A DNA stretch of 64,000 nucleotides from Paraburkholderia dinghuensis (GCF_003837865.1 NZ_RQIS01000002.1:62001-126000); one strand, 5' to 3'; numbered from the stretch's first letter, positions 42,972 through 52,482 are shown. Made by a program: numbers and translations. Notes: generated by a model not told the origin, from the sequence alone.

Positions 42972-43670
42972 ATGAGAATTGCGGTACTGGATGACGATCC
43001 GGCACAAACCGACTTCGTTTGTCAAACGTTGACGGCCGCTGGCCACACATGCCACGCGTTTGCGAAGGGCGGCGATCTCGTGCGGCAGTTGCGGCGGGAG
43101 ACGTTCGACCTGCTGGTGCTGGACTGGAACGTGCCCGATATGGCGGGCGACGAGATTCTGCACTGGGTGCGCCAGAGCCTCTCGACGGGCTTGCCGGTGC
43201 TTTTCATGACGAGCCGAAGCCGCGAGGTCGATATCGCGCAGATGCTCAACAGCGGCGCCGACGACTACGTGGTCAAGCCGGTTTCGCCGCTTGTGCTGCT
43301 GGCACGCGTGACCTCGCTGCTGCGCCGGGCCTATCAGCTTCATTCGCCTGCGGTGAAAGAAGTCTTCGGCGAATATGAATTCGACCTGAAGTCCCGCCAG
43401 GCGTCAGTGAGCGGCAAACCGGTCGCGCTCACCCAGAAGGAGTTCGATCTCGCTCTGCTGCTGTTCCAGCATCTGAGCCGGCCGCTTTCGCGCGCACACA
43501 TTCTCGACGTGATCTGGAAACAGTCGGACGACATTCCATCGCGCACGATGGATACGCACGTCTCGGTGCTGCGCTCCAAGCTCGGTTTGCGGCCCGAAAA
43601 CGGCTATCGTCTGACGCCGATCTACGGCTACGGCTATCGTCTCGAACGTATCGAAGGGGACGACGAGTGA
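42972..43670 (+). CDS. OmpR/PhoB-type response regulator
   Basis: The 232-residue regulator has a receiver domain with the acidic pocket VLDDDP, phospho-acceptor Asp51 in LLVLDWNVPDM, Ser/Thr region LFMTSR and Lys in YVVKPVSP, followed by a winged-helix DNA-binding domain ending in TPIYGYGYRLER. The start given begins MRIAVLDDDP; ATG codons 1 and 4 codons upstream are possible. Its stop overlaps the start of the FecR-domain gene by four bases, and that gene in turn overlaps the CHASE2 kinase, so the three are translationally coupled. It is presumably phosphorylated by that kinase. Confidence 0.9.
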   Translation: MRIAVLDDDPAQTDFVCQTLTAAGHTCHAFAKGGDLVRQLRRETFDLLVLDWNVPDMAGDEILHWVRQSLSTGLPVLFMTSRSREVDIAQMLNSGADDYVVKPVSPLVLLARVTSLLRRAYQLHSPAVKEVFGEYEFDLKSRQASVSGKPVALTQKEFDLALLLFQHLSRPLSRAHILDVIWKQSDDIPSRTMDTHVSVLRSKLGLRPENGYRLTPIYGYGYRLERIEGDDE

Positions 43671-45106
43671 TCCCCGCCCGCTCGATGCACCCCGCCGGGA
43701 ACGGGCGGGTGGCGCGTGTGTCCGCCCGGGTGGCGCCGCGGATCGTTGGCGCGCTGGTCTGCGCAGCCCTCTTTGCGACGCAGGGCGTCGAGGCGCGGCC
43801 GTCTATCAAGCCTCAGCGCACCGCGCAGCAGACGGTTATTTACGTCACGCGAGCCGGTGATTCCCTCTACGATTTTGCACAGCGTTATCTTCGCGATCCG
43901 GACGACTGGGCACAGATCGCACGTCTGAACAACGTGCGCGATCCGCGCCATCTGCAGCCGGGCATCGAGTTGCGCGTGCCGGTCGCGCTGCTGCGCCGTG
44001 ACAGCCTCACTGCGAAAGTGATTGCCACTAGCGGCTCCGCACAACACGCGTACCGCGCTACGCCGGCGTTGCCGCTCGTCATTGGCGGGACGCTCACAGA
44101 GGGCGATCGGGTGCGGACTGGCAAGGACGGTTTCGCTACGCTCGAGTTTGCCGACGGCTCCCATCTCGTCATTCCGCCCAACACGTCGCTCGAACTCAGG
44201 ACGCTGCGCAAGACGGCGCTCACGGGCACGACCGATCGCGTTGTCGATCTGCAGCGCGGCGAAGTCGATAGCGAAGTCACTCACGCCACTAAGAAAGATG
44301 ACCGCTTCCAGATCCGTTCGCCCTCGGTGGTCGCCGGTGTGCGCGGCACGCGCTTTCGCGTGAACTATGATGGCAGCAACGGCTCGACGGCCGTGGAAGT
44401 GCTGGACGGGGCCGTCGGCGTCGATGCGGCCGCATCCGGCAAAGGTGCGCCGGCGCCGGGCGTCCCGCTCGCGGACTCGAGCCAGCTCGTCGCCGCGCGC
44501 CACGGCAGCCTGACCCGGGCCGGAGGTGCAATCGGCAGCCCGGTGGCACTGCTCGATGCGCCGTCCCTCGTGAATCCCTCGAAGATTCAGGACAACCCCA
44601 GCGTGGTGTTCGACATCGTGCCAGCGCAGGACGCGCACGGCTACCGCGTGCAGATCGGGCGCGACGCGGGTCTGCTCGACATGATCCGCGACTTGCGGTC
44701 CGATTCGCCCCGCGTCGACGCAGGCCCGCTGCCCGACGGCACGTACTTCGCGCGCGTTGCTTCGATCGATGCGAACGGTCTGCGGGGGATGCCGAACGTT
44801 TACGCATTCGAGCGCCGCAGCCTCGCGCTTGGCACGTCGGCGGGCCGGGTCGCCAACTCACGCGCCTATGCTTTCCGCTGGTTCGTCGATCGCGATGCGT
44901 CGGGTACGCAGTTTCGCTTCGTGCTCGGGACGACGCCTGACCTGCGCGCACCGGTCATCGACCGTACCGACATCAAGACGGGCGAAATCGTGATCAACGA
45001 TCTGCCGAAAGGCGTCTACTACTGGACGGTGATCGCCGAGCAGTTCGAAAACGGCCGCTACTTCCAGAAGGCCAGTCCGGTCGAGTCGTTCCGGCTAGAC
45101 CGGTGA
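43667..45106 (+). CDS. Exported LysM-FecR-domain protein
   Basis: A 479-residue periplasmic or envelope protein. A signal peptide (about residues 20-44) precedes a LysM peptidoglycan-binding domain (about 57-108, YVTRAGDSLYDFAQRYL), a FecR domain (about 130-240, ending GVRGTRFRVNYDG, the conserved FecR turn) and a C-terminal region of about 220 residues with two fibronectin-like repeats (YRVQIGRD and FRFVLGTTPD). In the FecR family this fold signals from the periplasm to anti-sigma or sensor proteins. Here it starts at a GTG inside the end of the regulator gene and overlaps the kinase, so it is probably a sensing partner of the CHASE2 kinase. Confidence 0.85.
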   Translation: MIPARSMHPAGNGRVARVSARVAPRIVGALVCAALFATQGVEARPSIKPQRTAQQTVIYVTRAGDSLYDFAQRYLRDPDDWAQIARLNNVRDPRHLQPGIELRVPVALLRRDSLTAKVIATSGSAQHAYRATPALPLVIGGTLTEGDRVRTGKDGFATLEFADGSHLVIPPNTSLELRTLRKTALTGTTDRVVDLQRGEVDSEVTHATKKDDRFQIRSPSVVAGVRGTRFRVNYDGSNGSTAVEVLDGAVGVDAAASGKGAPAPGVPLADSSQLVAARHGSLTRAGGAIGSPVALLDAPSLVNPSKIQDNPSVVFDIVPAQDAHGYRVQIGRDAGLLDMIRDLRSDSPRVDAGPLPDGTYFARVASIDANGLRGMPNVYAFERRSLALGTSAGRVANSRAYAFRWFVDRDASGTQFRFVLGTTPDLRAPVIDRTDIKTGEIVINDLPKGVYYWTVIAEQFENGRYFQKASPVESFRLDR

Positions 45107-47529
45107 CGGAGCCGGCCATGAGCGTCAGGCCGCGTCTGCGTCTTGGCCGCTCGGTGGGGCGCCGGTTCCTGTACGAATGGGCCGGTGTCGGCTTCACCGG
45201 TATCGTTGTCGTGCTCCTTGGCATCGTCTGGAACTGGACGGCGGGTCCGGACGATCTTGTCTACGATTTCTTTCTCACGAAGCGTCCGCATCCGGTGTCC
45301 CCGGACATCGTGATCGTCGAAATCGACAACGCGAGTGTCGCGGCGCTCGGGCGCTGGCCCTGGCCGCGCAGCGTCCACGCGCGGCTCGCCGATCAACTTG
45401 CGCGCGCGGGCGCGGCGGCGATCGTCTACGACGTCCTGTTTACCGAACCGTCGCCGGACGATGACGCGTTTGCGCACGCAATCGCCGAGCGGCCCACCTA
45501 CCTGCCGATCCTGCTGAGTTCCGCCGACGATTCGGGCATGCGTGTGGTCGATCTGCCCGTCCCGCCGCTCGCGAAAGCGGCGGCGGGCCTCGGGCACATC
45601 AATTTCGAAGTCGACAACGATGGCATCGTGCGCAGCGTAGCGATGTTCGAAGGCGACGCGCATCAGCGCTGGCCGCAGTTGATGGTGACCGTCTGGCGCG
45701 CCGTCTACGCGGGTACGATCAAGCTCGCCGGCGGCGTGCCGAACACCATGCATGGCGCGGATCTCAGCCGCGCGGGCGGTCCGGACGGCGAGGCGCGCTT
45801 TCTCATCCCGTTCAGCGCAAATGAGCACGCGTACCGCAAGGTGTCGTTCGCGCAGGTGCTCGACGGCCGCGTGCCGTCCGAGGTATTGCGCGGTCGTGTG
45901 GTGCTGGTCGGCGTCACCGCGTCGGGTCTCTACGATCGTTTCGCGACGCCGCTCTCGGGCACGCTCGGCACGTTGCCGGGCGTCTACATTCACGCGAACG
46001 TCCTGGATGCGCTGCTGACCGGCACCGCGATCAAGCCCGCCTCCACGCCGTGGATCGTGTTGGCGTCGCTCGTTCCGCTGGCGCTTATGCTGGCGGGCTT
46101 TCTCGTGCTGTCGCCGTGGCGCGCGCTGCTGCTGTCCGTGGGGCTCGGTGCTGCGTCGCTTGCCGCGAGCGCGGCGCTGCTTTACGGCGCACGCGTATGG
46201 CTGAGCCCCGTGCCTGCCGTGGTGGCGCTGGTGGTGGTCTATCCCATGTGGAACTGGCGGCGCCTGGAAATGACGATGGCGCATTTTCGCAAGTCGTTGC
46301 ACCAGTTGGCCGATGAACCCTATCTGCTGCCCGAGGTCCCGACTCCTCGCCGGGAATACGCGGGCGACGCGCTCGCGCAGCAGATGGCACTGATGGCGAC
46401 GGCCGCGCAGCGGCTGCAGGACATGCGGCGCTTCGTATGGGACAGCCTCGACGCGGTGCCGGAGCCGATTCTCGTCGCGGATCTGCGGGGTGTCGTGCTG
46501 ATCGCGAACCATGCAGCGCGCGAGTCGCTCAACCGGATGGGTGTCGGCGCGGCGGACGGGCGCACCGTCGCGGAGGTGTTCGGTGGATTTTCGTTCGTCA
46601 AACCGATCGATCCGAATTCCGACACGATGGCCTTCGCTCACGCCCACTGGCCTTTACCGCTCGATCCGGCGCGCAAGGAATTTTCGGAACTCATGGAGCG
46701 CGGCGTTGAAGTGCGCTCGCCCGACGGCAGCGATTATCTGCTGCGCTACGCGCGTTGTATGAACGCGCAGGGTCAGGCGGTCGGCTGGATCGCGGGTCTC
46801 GTCGACGTCACTGCGTTGCATGACGCAGAGCGGCAGCGCGAGGACGCGCTGCGGCTTCTCTCGCACGATATGCGTTCGCCGCAGGCGTCGATCGTCGCGC
46901 TGGTCGAGACCGAGCGCGAGCGCGGCACGCTTGACGCCGGGCCGGTGCGCGCCGTGATGGACCGCATCGAACGTTATGCCCGGCGCTCGCTCACGCTGGC
47001 CGACGATTTCGTGCAGCTGGCGCGTGCCGAGTCGCAGGCGTATGCCCTGGAGCCTACGAGTCTGGCCGACCTCGTGATCAACGCGAGCGATGAGGTGTGG
47101 CCGCAGGCGAGTGCAAAGCAAATCCGGATTGATACGAAGTTCGAAGGAGATGAGATGGGCTGGATCAACGCCGATCGCTCGCTGATGACCCGTGCGTTGG
47201 TGAATGTCCTGAACAATGCGGTCAAATACAGCCCGCCCAATACGCGAATTGTCTGTACCGTCCGCCAGGCGATGCTGGCAGCGCCGCGCGTGATCTGTTC
47301 GATTCGCGACGAGGGCTACGGCATTGCGCTCGAGGACCAGGCGAATCTCTTCACACCGTTCCGGCGATTCCATGCCGCGCAACGGCCCGAGGTCAGCGGC
47401 GCGGGGCTTGGCATGGCGTTCGTGAAAACCGTCGTGACGCGTCATGGCGGCGAAGTCAGCGTCGAGAGCGAACCCGGTGTTGGCACCACCTTGACCATGG
47501 AGCTTCCCGCGCTCGACGCGCCCGCTTAG
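45103..47529 (+). CDS. CHASE2-PAS sensor histidine kinase
   Basis: The 808-residue kinase has an N-terminal membrane helix (about 25-47), a large extracytoplasmic CHASE2 domain (about 48-305, with VSPDIVIVEIDNASVAALGRW split around 64-83 and YDVLFTEPSPDD), three closely spaced membrane helices (about 312-382), a PAS domain (about 445-570), HisKA with His588 in LLSHDMRSP, and an HATPase domain with NVLNNAVKYSPP and GAGLGMAFVKT. It begins at a GTG overlapping the FecR gene by four bases. The stimulus is unknown; the coupled LysM-FecR protein suggests an envelope or peptidoglycan signal. Confidence 0.92.
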   Translation: MTEPAMSVRPRLRLGRSVGRRFLYEWAGVGFTGIVVVLLGIVWNWTAGPDDLVYDFFLTKRPHPVSPDIVIVEIDNASVAALGRWPWPRSVHARLADQLARAGAAAIVYDVLFTEPSPDDDAFAHAIAERPTYLPILLSSADDSGMRVVDLPVPPLAKAAAGLGHINFEVDNDGIVRSVAMFEGDAHQRWPQLMVTVWRAVYAGTIKLAGGVPNTMHGADLSRAGGPDGEARFLIPFSANEHAYRKVSFAQVLDGRVPSEVLRGRVVLVGVTASGLYDRFATPLSGTLGTLPGVYIHANVLDALLTGTAIKPASTPWIVLASLVPLALMLAGFLVLSPWRALLLSVGLGAASLAASAALLYGARVWLSPVPAVVALVVVYPMWNWRRLEMTMAHFRKSLHQLADEPYLLPEVPTPRREYAGDALAQQMALMATAAQRLQDMRRFVWDSLDAVPEPILVADLRGVVLIANHAARESLNRMGVGAADGRTVAEVFGGFSFVKPIDPNSDTMAFAHAHWPLPLDPARKEFSELMERGVEVRSPDGSDYLLRYARCMNAQGQAVGWIAGLVDVTALHDAERQREDALRLLSHDMRSPQASIVALVETERERGTLDAGPVRAVMDRIERYARRSLTLADDFVQLARAESQAYALEPTSLADLVINASDEVWPQASAKQIRIDTKFEGDEMGWINADRSLMTRALVNVLNNAVKYSPPNTRIVCTVRQAMLAAPRVICSIRDEGYGIALEDQANLFTPFRRFHAAQRPEVSGAGLGMAFVKTVVTRHGGEVSVESEPGVGTTLTMELPALDAPA

Positions 47530-47576
47530 TTTCCGCTTAGTTCCCGCTTGGTGCCCTCCTGGTTTCCGTTTAGTAC
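47522..47576. repeat. Five tandem 11-bp degenerate repeats
   Basis: Starting inside the kinase stop codon, the sequence reads five head-to-tail 11-base units: CCGCTTAGTTT, CCGCTTAGTTC, CCGCTTGGTGC, CCTCCTGGTTT and CCGTTTAGTAC. The first two differ at one position. One unit is close to a helical turn. Confidence 0.7.
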
Positions 47577-47683
47577 CCGTCGCCTGCGCGGCGGCAGTAT
47601 CGCGGCTACCGTCACCGTGCGTGAAAATGTGTGAGCTTGCCTGCAACCGACTGTGGTTGCCTACAATCCCGAAGGAGTTTTCC

Positions 47684-48307
47684 GTGAATTTTCCGCTGAC
47701 GATCTGCGCTGTTCTGATGCTTGGCGCGCTGGCCGGTTGTGCAGGCGTGACCGCCGACGTCAACGCGCGCGGTGACCTGCCCGAGCCGGCGCAGGGCACC
47801 GTGAACTACCGTTTCGCGCAATCGCCGGTTCAGGTGGAGAAGGGTGCGAGCTCGCCCGCCGAATCGATGCTGCGTGACGGCCTCGCGAAGCGCGGCTTCG
47901 TGGAGGGCAAACCGGACACGGCGCGTTACCTCGTTTCGGTGGCGTGGGCGACGCGCCCCGCCGGGGTGACGGTCGCCGCGTCCGGCGATTGCGCGGAGGG
48001 TTGTGCGCCTGCCGGGCAGCCGTTGTTTCCGTGGTTTGGGCACCCCTACGTGCATACGCTGACGTTGCGCTTTTTCGCGCTGCCGCAGGGTACGGAGGCC
48101 TATCGCGTCAGCGTGGAGAAGCGCGATCGCAATGGTGACGCCGAGCAGGCGCTCCCTTATCTCGTAGCGGGCGCGCTGGCGCGGTTGCCCTATGCGGGTG
48201 CGCCGCAATGGCGCGTGCAGTTGCGGGAGCCGGGTGCGGCGGGCGACGCTGCAGCGCGCGCGATGCCGGAAGTCGTATCGGTGAAGCCAGTCCCGCAGCC
48301 GCAATAA
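47684..48307 (+). CDS. DUF4136-like lipoprotein
   Basis: A 207-residue lipoprotein with signal and lipobox LGALAGC, then a domain with TVNYRFAQSPVQ, LRDGLAKRGFVE and YLVSVAWATRP, matching the DUF4136 family of proteobacterial outer-membrane lipoproteins of unknown function. The start is a GTG with AAGGAG six bases upstream. It follows the CHASE2 kinase on the same strand after 154 bases that include tandem repeats, so it could be an end gene or target of that system. No enzymatic motif is visible. Confidence 0.75.
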   Translation: MNFPLTICAVLMLGALAGCAGVTADVNARGDLPEPAQGTVNYRFAQSPVQVEKGASSPAESMLRDGLAKRGFVEGKPDTARYLVSVAWATRPAGVTVAASGDCAEGCAPAGQPLFPWFGHPYVHTLTLRFFALPQGTEAYRVSVEKRDRNGDAEQALPYLVAGALARLPYAGAPQWRVQLREPGAAGDAAARAMPEVVSVKPVPQPQ

Positions 48308-48404
48308 GCTGTCAGTTGCTGAGGCCAGGCCGCTTGCTGTCACGCAAGCCGGTGTTTGAGTGCCATCGCGTCGCTTCGATCACGATGGCAACCCTGTTCG
48401 GCGC

Positions 48405-49079
48405 TCAGGCGGTTGGAGACTCACCCGGTGTGGGCGCTGCCTCGCCCCAACGGTTTTCGTAGATGCAATCGCCGAGCGCCTTGCGCTCGGCCCAGCGCTC
48501 CGTTTCCAGCATCGGACGCGGATAGAACGCCTCGACGTGGCCGATGCAAAGAATGGCCACGGGCTTTGCGCCCGCCGGCATGGCGAGCAGCGCACGCACA
48601 TCGTCGACGTCGAAGATCGACACCCAGCCCATGCCGAGCCCTTCGGCTCGCGAGGCGAGCCACATGTTCTGGATTGCGCACGCGACTGACGCGAGATCCA
48701 TCTCCGGCAACGTCCGCCGGCCGAAAATATGCGACTCGCGGTGATCCATCAACGCGACCACGAGCACTTCGCCGCACTCGCGCAGGCCTTCCACCTTGAG
48801 CTTCATGAACTCGTCGTGTCGTTTGCCGAGTGCATCGGCGGTGGCAAGACGCTCGCGCTCCACCACCGCGTGAAGTTGCTCGCGCAATGCCGCGTCGGTG
48901 ATCCGGACGATTCGCCACGGCTGCATAAAGCCCACGCTCGGTGCATGGTGCGCTGCGTCCAGCAGGCGCTGCAGCGTCGCCGGATCAACGGGGCCGGGCA
49001 CGAAGTGCCGCATGTCGCGTCGTTCGTAAATCGCGCGGTAGACCGCCGCGCGTTCGGCTTCGTCAAAGGGCTGGGCCAT
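48405..49079 (-). CDS. bluB: 5,6-dimethylbenzimidazole synthase
   Basis: BluB (224 residues) splits reduced flavin with oxygen to give 5,6-dimethylbenzimidazole, the lower ligand of vitamin B12. It is a nitroreductase-fold protein with the BluB landmarks RRDMRHFVPGPVD, HHAPSVGFMQPWRIV, and LASVACAIQNMWLASRAEGLGMGWVS near the active site. The ATG used begins MAQPFDEAERAAVY; the frame is open upstream. No cobalamin-biosynthesis genes flank it and no riboswitch was seen. The class II ribonucleotide reductase in this window is a consumer of the coenzyme. Confidence 0.92.
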   Translation of the reverse strand: MAQPFDEAERAAVYRAIYERRDMRHFVPGPVDPATLQRLLDAAHHAPSVGFMQPWRIVRITDAALREQLHAVVERERLATADALGKRHDEFMKLKVEGLRECGEVLVVALMDHRESHIFGRRTLPEMDLASVACAIQNMWLASRAEGLGMGWVSIFDVDDVRALLAMPAGAKPVAILCIGHVEAFYPRPMLETERWAERKALGDCIYENRWGEAAPTPGESPTA

Positions 49080-49245
49080 GGGAAAGTGAGTCGGCGAAAG
49101 CGGCGTAGGAACGACCGTCAGTATACGTGCATCCAGGTGAGCGGCCACAGTCGGCCCGTGCCGGTCGAGCGGCGCGCAGCACCTTCGCGCGGGGCGTGGA
49201 TGGCGCGCGGTGTCGAAGCCGGTGCGCTGCTCGTGGCGCCTCGCG

Positions 49246-50172
49246 TCAGCGCTCCGAGTCCGTCCAGTACAACACGTCGTCCTGGCGGTCGAAGACGTAG
49301 GACTTCATGGCCATCTGCTCGGCGGCCGCGAGCTGGTCGAGTTCCAGGCCCAGCGTGGCTGGCGAATCGGCGCCGGCTTCGAGCTGCACGTTGCGAATGA
49401 TCGCGCTCGTGGCGATTGCCGTGTCGAGTGCGCCAGAGCGCAATCCGAACGCGATGGCGATCCGCTCGCCGACCTTGCCGAGCGCCCATGGCGCGCAAAT
49501 CGAGAGGCCGAATGTGCTGATTCCCCGTGCGAGCGCGATGCCATCGTAGCCGTCGCCCGTTTCGGCGAGTCGGTAACGCACGGGGATGCGTGCGCGCACG
49601 CGGATCGACTTGCGCTCGCGTAGGCGTCGGATCGCGGCGGGCTGCGAGAGCACGAGACACTCGACTGGCGACTGGCAGATCGCCTCGACGGAAGACACGA
49701 AACGAAAAACAGCCTGGCTCGCGACGGCGATGACCTCGACGTTTTCGCCCTGTATCAGCGTGGCTTTGCGTCCGCCATCAACAGGCGGCGTGACGAACAG
49801 CATGTCGTTGGGGGCCATGCCAATGAGGCGGCATGGCTGCACGGGCGCGCCGCTGCCGCCGATCTGGGTGCGCAGTCCCATCAGCGCGCCGAGCGCCAGA
49901 TGCATGTCGCGAGCGCCTGGCTGCGCGGCCGGGGCCGGGTCGTCGGTGTCTGCCGATGCCGCGAGGGGCCCTTCGAAATCGCCGCGCTGCGGCTGGAAAT
50001 GCGCAAACAGGAACCGGCGCTCCGGCTCGCCCACGAGGATCGAGCCGCGCTCCATCAGCAGCCTGCCGTCGCGGTCGACGACAGGCCATGCGAGCGGCTG
50101 GCCGAGTGGCAGCGCATCAGGGGAAAGTGAAAGTGCGGCAGCTTGCGTTGCAGACTCTTCGGGTGGCGTCAT
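49246..50172 (-). CDS. YcgR-type PilZ-domain protein
   Basis: The 308-residue protein has an N-terminal leader of about 100 residues, a YcgR-like domain and a C-terminal PilZ domain that binds cyclic-di-GMP to act on flagella or other machinery. The arginine motif appears in RERKSIRVRARIPVRY; the second motif, normally (D/N)xSxxG, reads GISTFG here, with Gly replacing the acidic or amide residue. The start ATG has GGAG eight bases before it. It stands alone, away from flagellar genes. The globin-GAF-EAL protein in this window could lower the ligand level. Confidence 0.78.
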   Translation of the reverse strand: MTPPEESATQAAALSLSPDALPLGQPLAWPVVDRDGRLLMERGSILVGEPERRFLFAHFQPQRGDFEGPLAASADTDDPAPAAQPGARDMHLALGALMGLRTQIGGSGAPVQPCRLIGMAPNDMLFVTPPVDGGRKATLIQGENVEVIAVASQAVFRFVSSVEAICQSPVECLVLSQPAAIRRLRERKSIRVRARIPVRYRLAETGDGYDGIALARGISTFGLSICAPWALGKVGERIAIAFGLRSGALDTAIATSAIIRNVQLEAGADSPATLGLELDQLAAAEQMAMKSYVFDRQDDVLYWTDSER

Positions 50173-50525
50173 CGGCGCGCTCCGGATAGATGCTGGCTCT
50201 ACTGCGTTTACGGTATGTGGCGACAATAATTCAATTAGTTGGGCGATGCTTCTCCCCTGGCGGTCTGCGTACGCGCACGATCGCCAGTACGCGGCCGGGT
50301 CTCCACAGGTTCGAGCAAGAAGTCAGGTTGTGGAATGCCGTTACGAGATTGTGCGGCGCCGCGTATTTCAGGTGCTCTATATGGCTGACCAGTGCTTCAG
50401 GTTGCTGCATCACGCAGAAGTCATGGCAGGGCAGCGCACCGGCCAGCATCGCCGATATGACATACGCGCGACACGCGCCAGGCGCTTTCACCGGACGCAC
50501 GACGCGCCCGGTGTCGGTCGCCTTG
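50173..50525. other. Intergenic region without a recognisable gene
   Basis: About 350 bases upstream of the PilZ gene and downstream of the symporter gene. No gene, terminator or repeat was recognised; the left part should hold the PilZ-gene promoter. Confidence 0.5.
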
Positions 50526-52001
50526 TCAGTGCGCGCCTGCGTGCTCGTGATCCGCGCGCGTGCGCGGCTGCGTCACCGCGCTCACGGCCACAAGCACGAC
50601 GACATTGATGCCGAGCGCGAGAAAACCGATGTTGATGTCCTTGACCGCATCGGGCGCGAACGGAATGAGCTGCTCGACGCTGACATGCAGAAGCGTCGTC
50701 ACTACGACGACCGCCACACCCGCCACGATCCCGCAAAACGCGCCTTGCTTCGTGGCGCGATTGTGTGCAAAGAGACTGCACACGAGCGCCGGAAATAGCT
50801 GCGTCACGAAGTTGTAGCCCATCAGCAGCAGCGCGACGATGGTTGTGCCGCCATTGAGCGTGAAGCCCACCGCAACCAGCGCGACCACCGGGACGAACAT
50901 ACGCGCGAGCCGGGCGACGCGGGCATCGTCGGCGTTTCTGGCCAGGGCGCCGCGATAGACATCGTTGGCGAGCAGCGTCGATGCCGTCGTGAGAATCATG
51001 GAGCCTGGCACGAGCGCGGTGAGCACGCCCGCCGCGCCGATTACGCCGATGAACCACGGATCGAAGGTCTGAAGCGCCAGACGGAAAAGCGAAAGGTCGA
51101 TGTCACCGCCCTTGAGACCCGGCACTTTCAGCACCGCGGCGAAACCGCAGAAGAACACGAATAGCAGGATCAACTGATATAGCGGCAGGATCGCCGCGTT
51201 GCGGCGGAAGATGCGTTCGTCTTTCGCGGTGAAGACCGAGCCGAACGTATGCGGCCACATGAAAAAGCCGAGCGCCGTCAGCAGCACGGTCGACTGGAAC
51301 CACGTCACGCCCTGGCCTCTCGCGGGGAGCGTGAGGAAGCCGGGCTTCGCGGCGTCGATAGCGCGGAACATCTCGCCGAGGCTGCCATAGTGGTGGATCG
51401 GCAAGTAGATGCCGAGGAAGATCGCGACCGCGAGAATCATCAGATCCTTGACGACCGAATTCCAGGCGCAACCGCGCACGCCCGAGACGATCACGTATGC
51501 GGTCACAACGATCGCACCGATCCAGATGGCTACCGTAGACGGAATCGCACCATACGAGGCGGTCGAGACGATGATGCCGAGGCCCTTCAACTGGAGCACG
51601 AGATACGGCACGAGCGCCGTCACGCCCACGATGGCGACCAGCACGCCGAGCGCGGGGCTCTGGTACTTGCGCGCGAAGAAGTGCGGCTGGGAGACGAGCC
51701 GGTGCGCCTTGGCGAAGCGCCAGACGGGCGGCAGCATCCAGTACGAGAGGATGTAGGCGAGCGTGCCGTAGGCGAGGATGTAATAGACGGGCGCGCCTTT
51801 GCCATACGCGAAGCCGCTCCCGCCGAGGAACGTGAACGTCGTGTAGATTTCGCCGGCCATCAGCAGGAACACCAGCACGGTGCCGAAGCTGCGTCCGCCG
51901 ACCGACCACTGCTCGAGGTTCATGTCGTGCCCACCTCGCGCCCGCACGCCGAGAACGAGGGCGAGGAGCGTGACCGCTGCGATCAGGATCAGTGCGCTCA
52001 T
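50526..52001 (-). CDS. Sodium:solute symporter family transporter
   Basis: The 491-residue inner-membrane protein has about 13 hydrophobic helices and the SSS family pattern: GEIYTTFTFLGGSGFAYGKG in helix 2, GVTALVPYLVLQLKGLG, and the long WFQSTVLLTALGFFMWPHTFGSVF. Relatives import monocarboxylates such as pyruvate, lactate or acetate, with the substrate here open. Its start overlaps by four bases the stop of a DUF3311 gene upstream, a pairing typical of the MctP-like group in which the small protein is a required partner. Confidence 0.9.
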   Translation of the reverse strand: MSALILIAAVTLLALVLGVRARGGHDMNLEQWSVGGRSFGTVLVFLLMAGEIYTTFTFLGGSGFAYGKGAPVYYILAYGTLAYILSYWMLPPVWRFAKAHRLVSQPHFFARKYQSPALGVLVAIVGVTALVPYLVLQLKGLGIIVSTASYGAIPSTVAIWIGAIVVTAYVIVSGVRGCAWNSVVKDLMILAVAIFLGIYLPIHHYGSLGEMFRAIDAAKPGFLTLPARGQGVTWFQSTVLLTALGFFMWPHTFGSVFTAKDERIFRRNAAILPLYQLILLFVFFCGFAAVLKVPGLKGGDIDLSLFRLALQTFDPWFIGVIGAAGVLTALVPGSMILTTASTLLANDVYRGALARNADDARVARLARMFVPVVALVAVGFTLNGGTTIVALLLMGYNFVTQLFPALVCSLFAHNRATKQGAFCGIVAGVAVVVVTTLLHVSVEQLIPFAPDAVKDINIGFLALGINVVVLVAVSAVTQPRTRADHEHAGAH

Positions 52002-52204
52002 GATCGCACCTCCGTCTCACGCGGACGATTCACGGGATCGAGCCGGTAAATGACGCCCATGATCACGGCGGCCAGCACGACCCACATGACGATCCACGCG
52101 AGCACGAGTGGCATGCCGAGCACGAGCGGCTCGACACGGTTGACGAACGGCACGCCTAGCAGGATGCCGATGAAGGGTAGGGCAGCGAGCAACCTCAGTG
52201 ACAT
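51998..52204 (-). CDS. DUF3311 small membrane protein, symporter partner
   Basis: A 68-residue protein with two membrane helices (LLAALPFIGILLGVPFVNR and LVLAWIVMWVVLAAVIMGVIY). Size, topology and position directly upstream of, and overlapping, a sodium:solute symporter gene fit the DUF3311 family. AAAGGAG precedes the ATG by six bases. It is presumably co-translated with the symporter and needed for its function or membrane insertion. Confidence 0.85.
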   Translation of the reverse strand: MSLRLLAALPFIGILLGVPFVNRVEPLVLGMPLVLAWIVMWVVLAAVIMGVIYRLDPVNRPRETEVRS

Positions 52205-52482
52205 GGACGACTCCTTTTTTATCAAAGGGGAACGTACGACCGGGCGCAATCGCTGCACTCTATGCCGACTCGATGCGCGCCGTAAAGGGGCCAATATTGC
52301 TGACGGAATTTTGAAAGCTTGATGCGACGCAACAAGTGAATCGGCGCGACAGACGGTTGGCATCGCATCGGATGCACGGACGCGGTACGCAGACATCCAA
52401 TGCAGTTACACTTCACGCAGCCCGGCGGACGCCACCGGAGCTCACCCATGGTCACCTTTGCCGCCTCAACCGGATCGACTTC

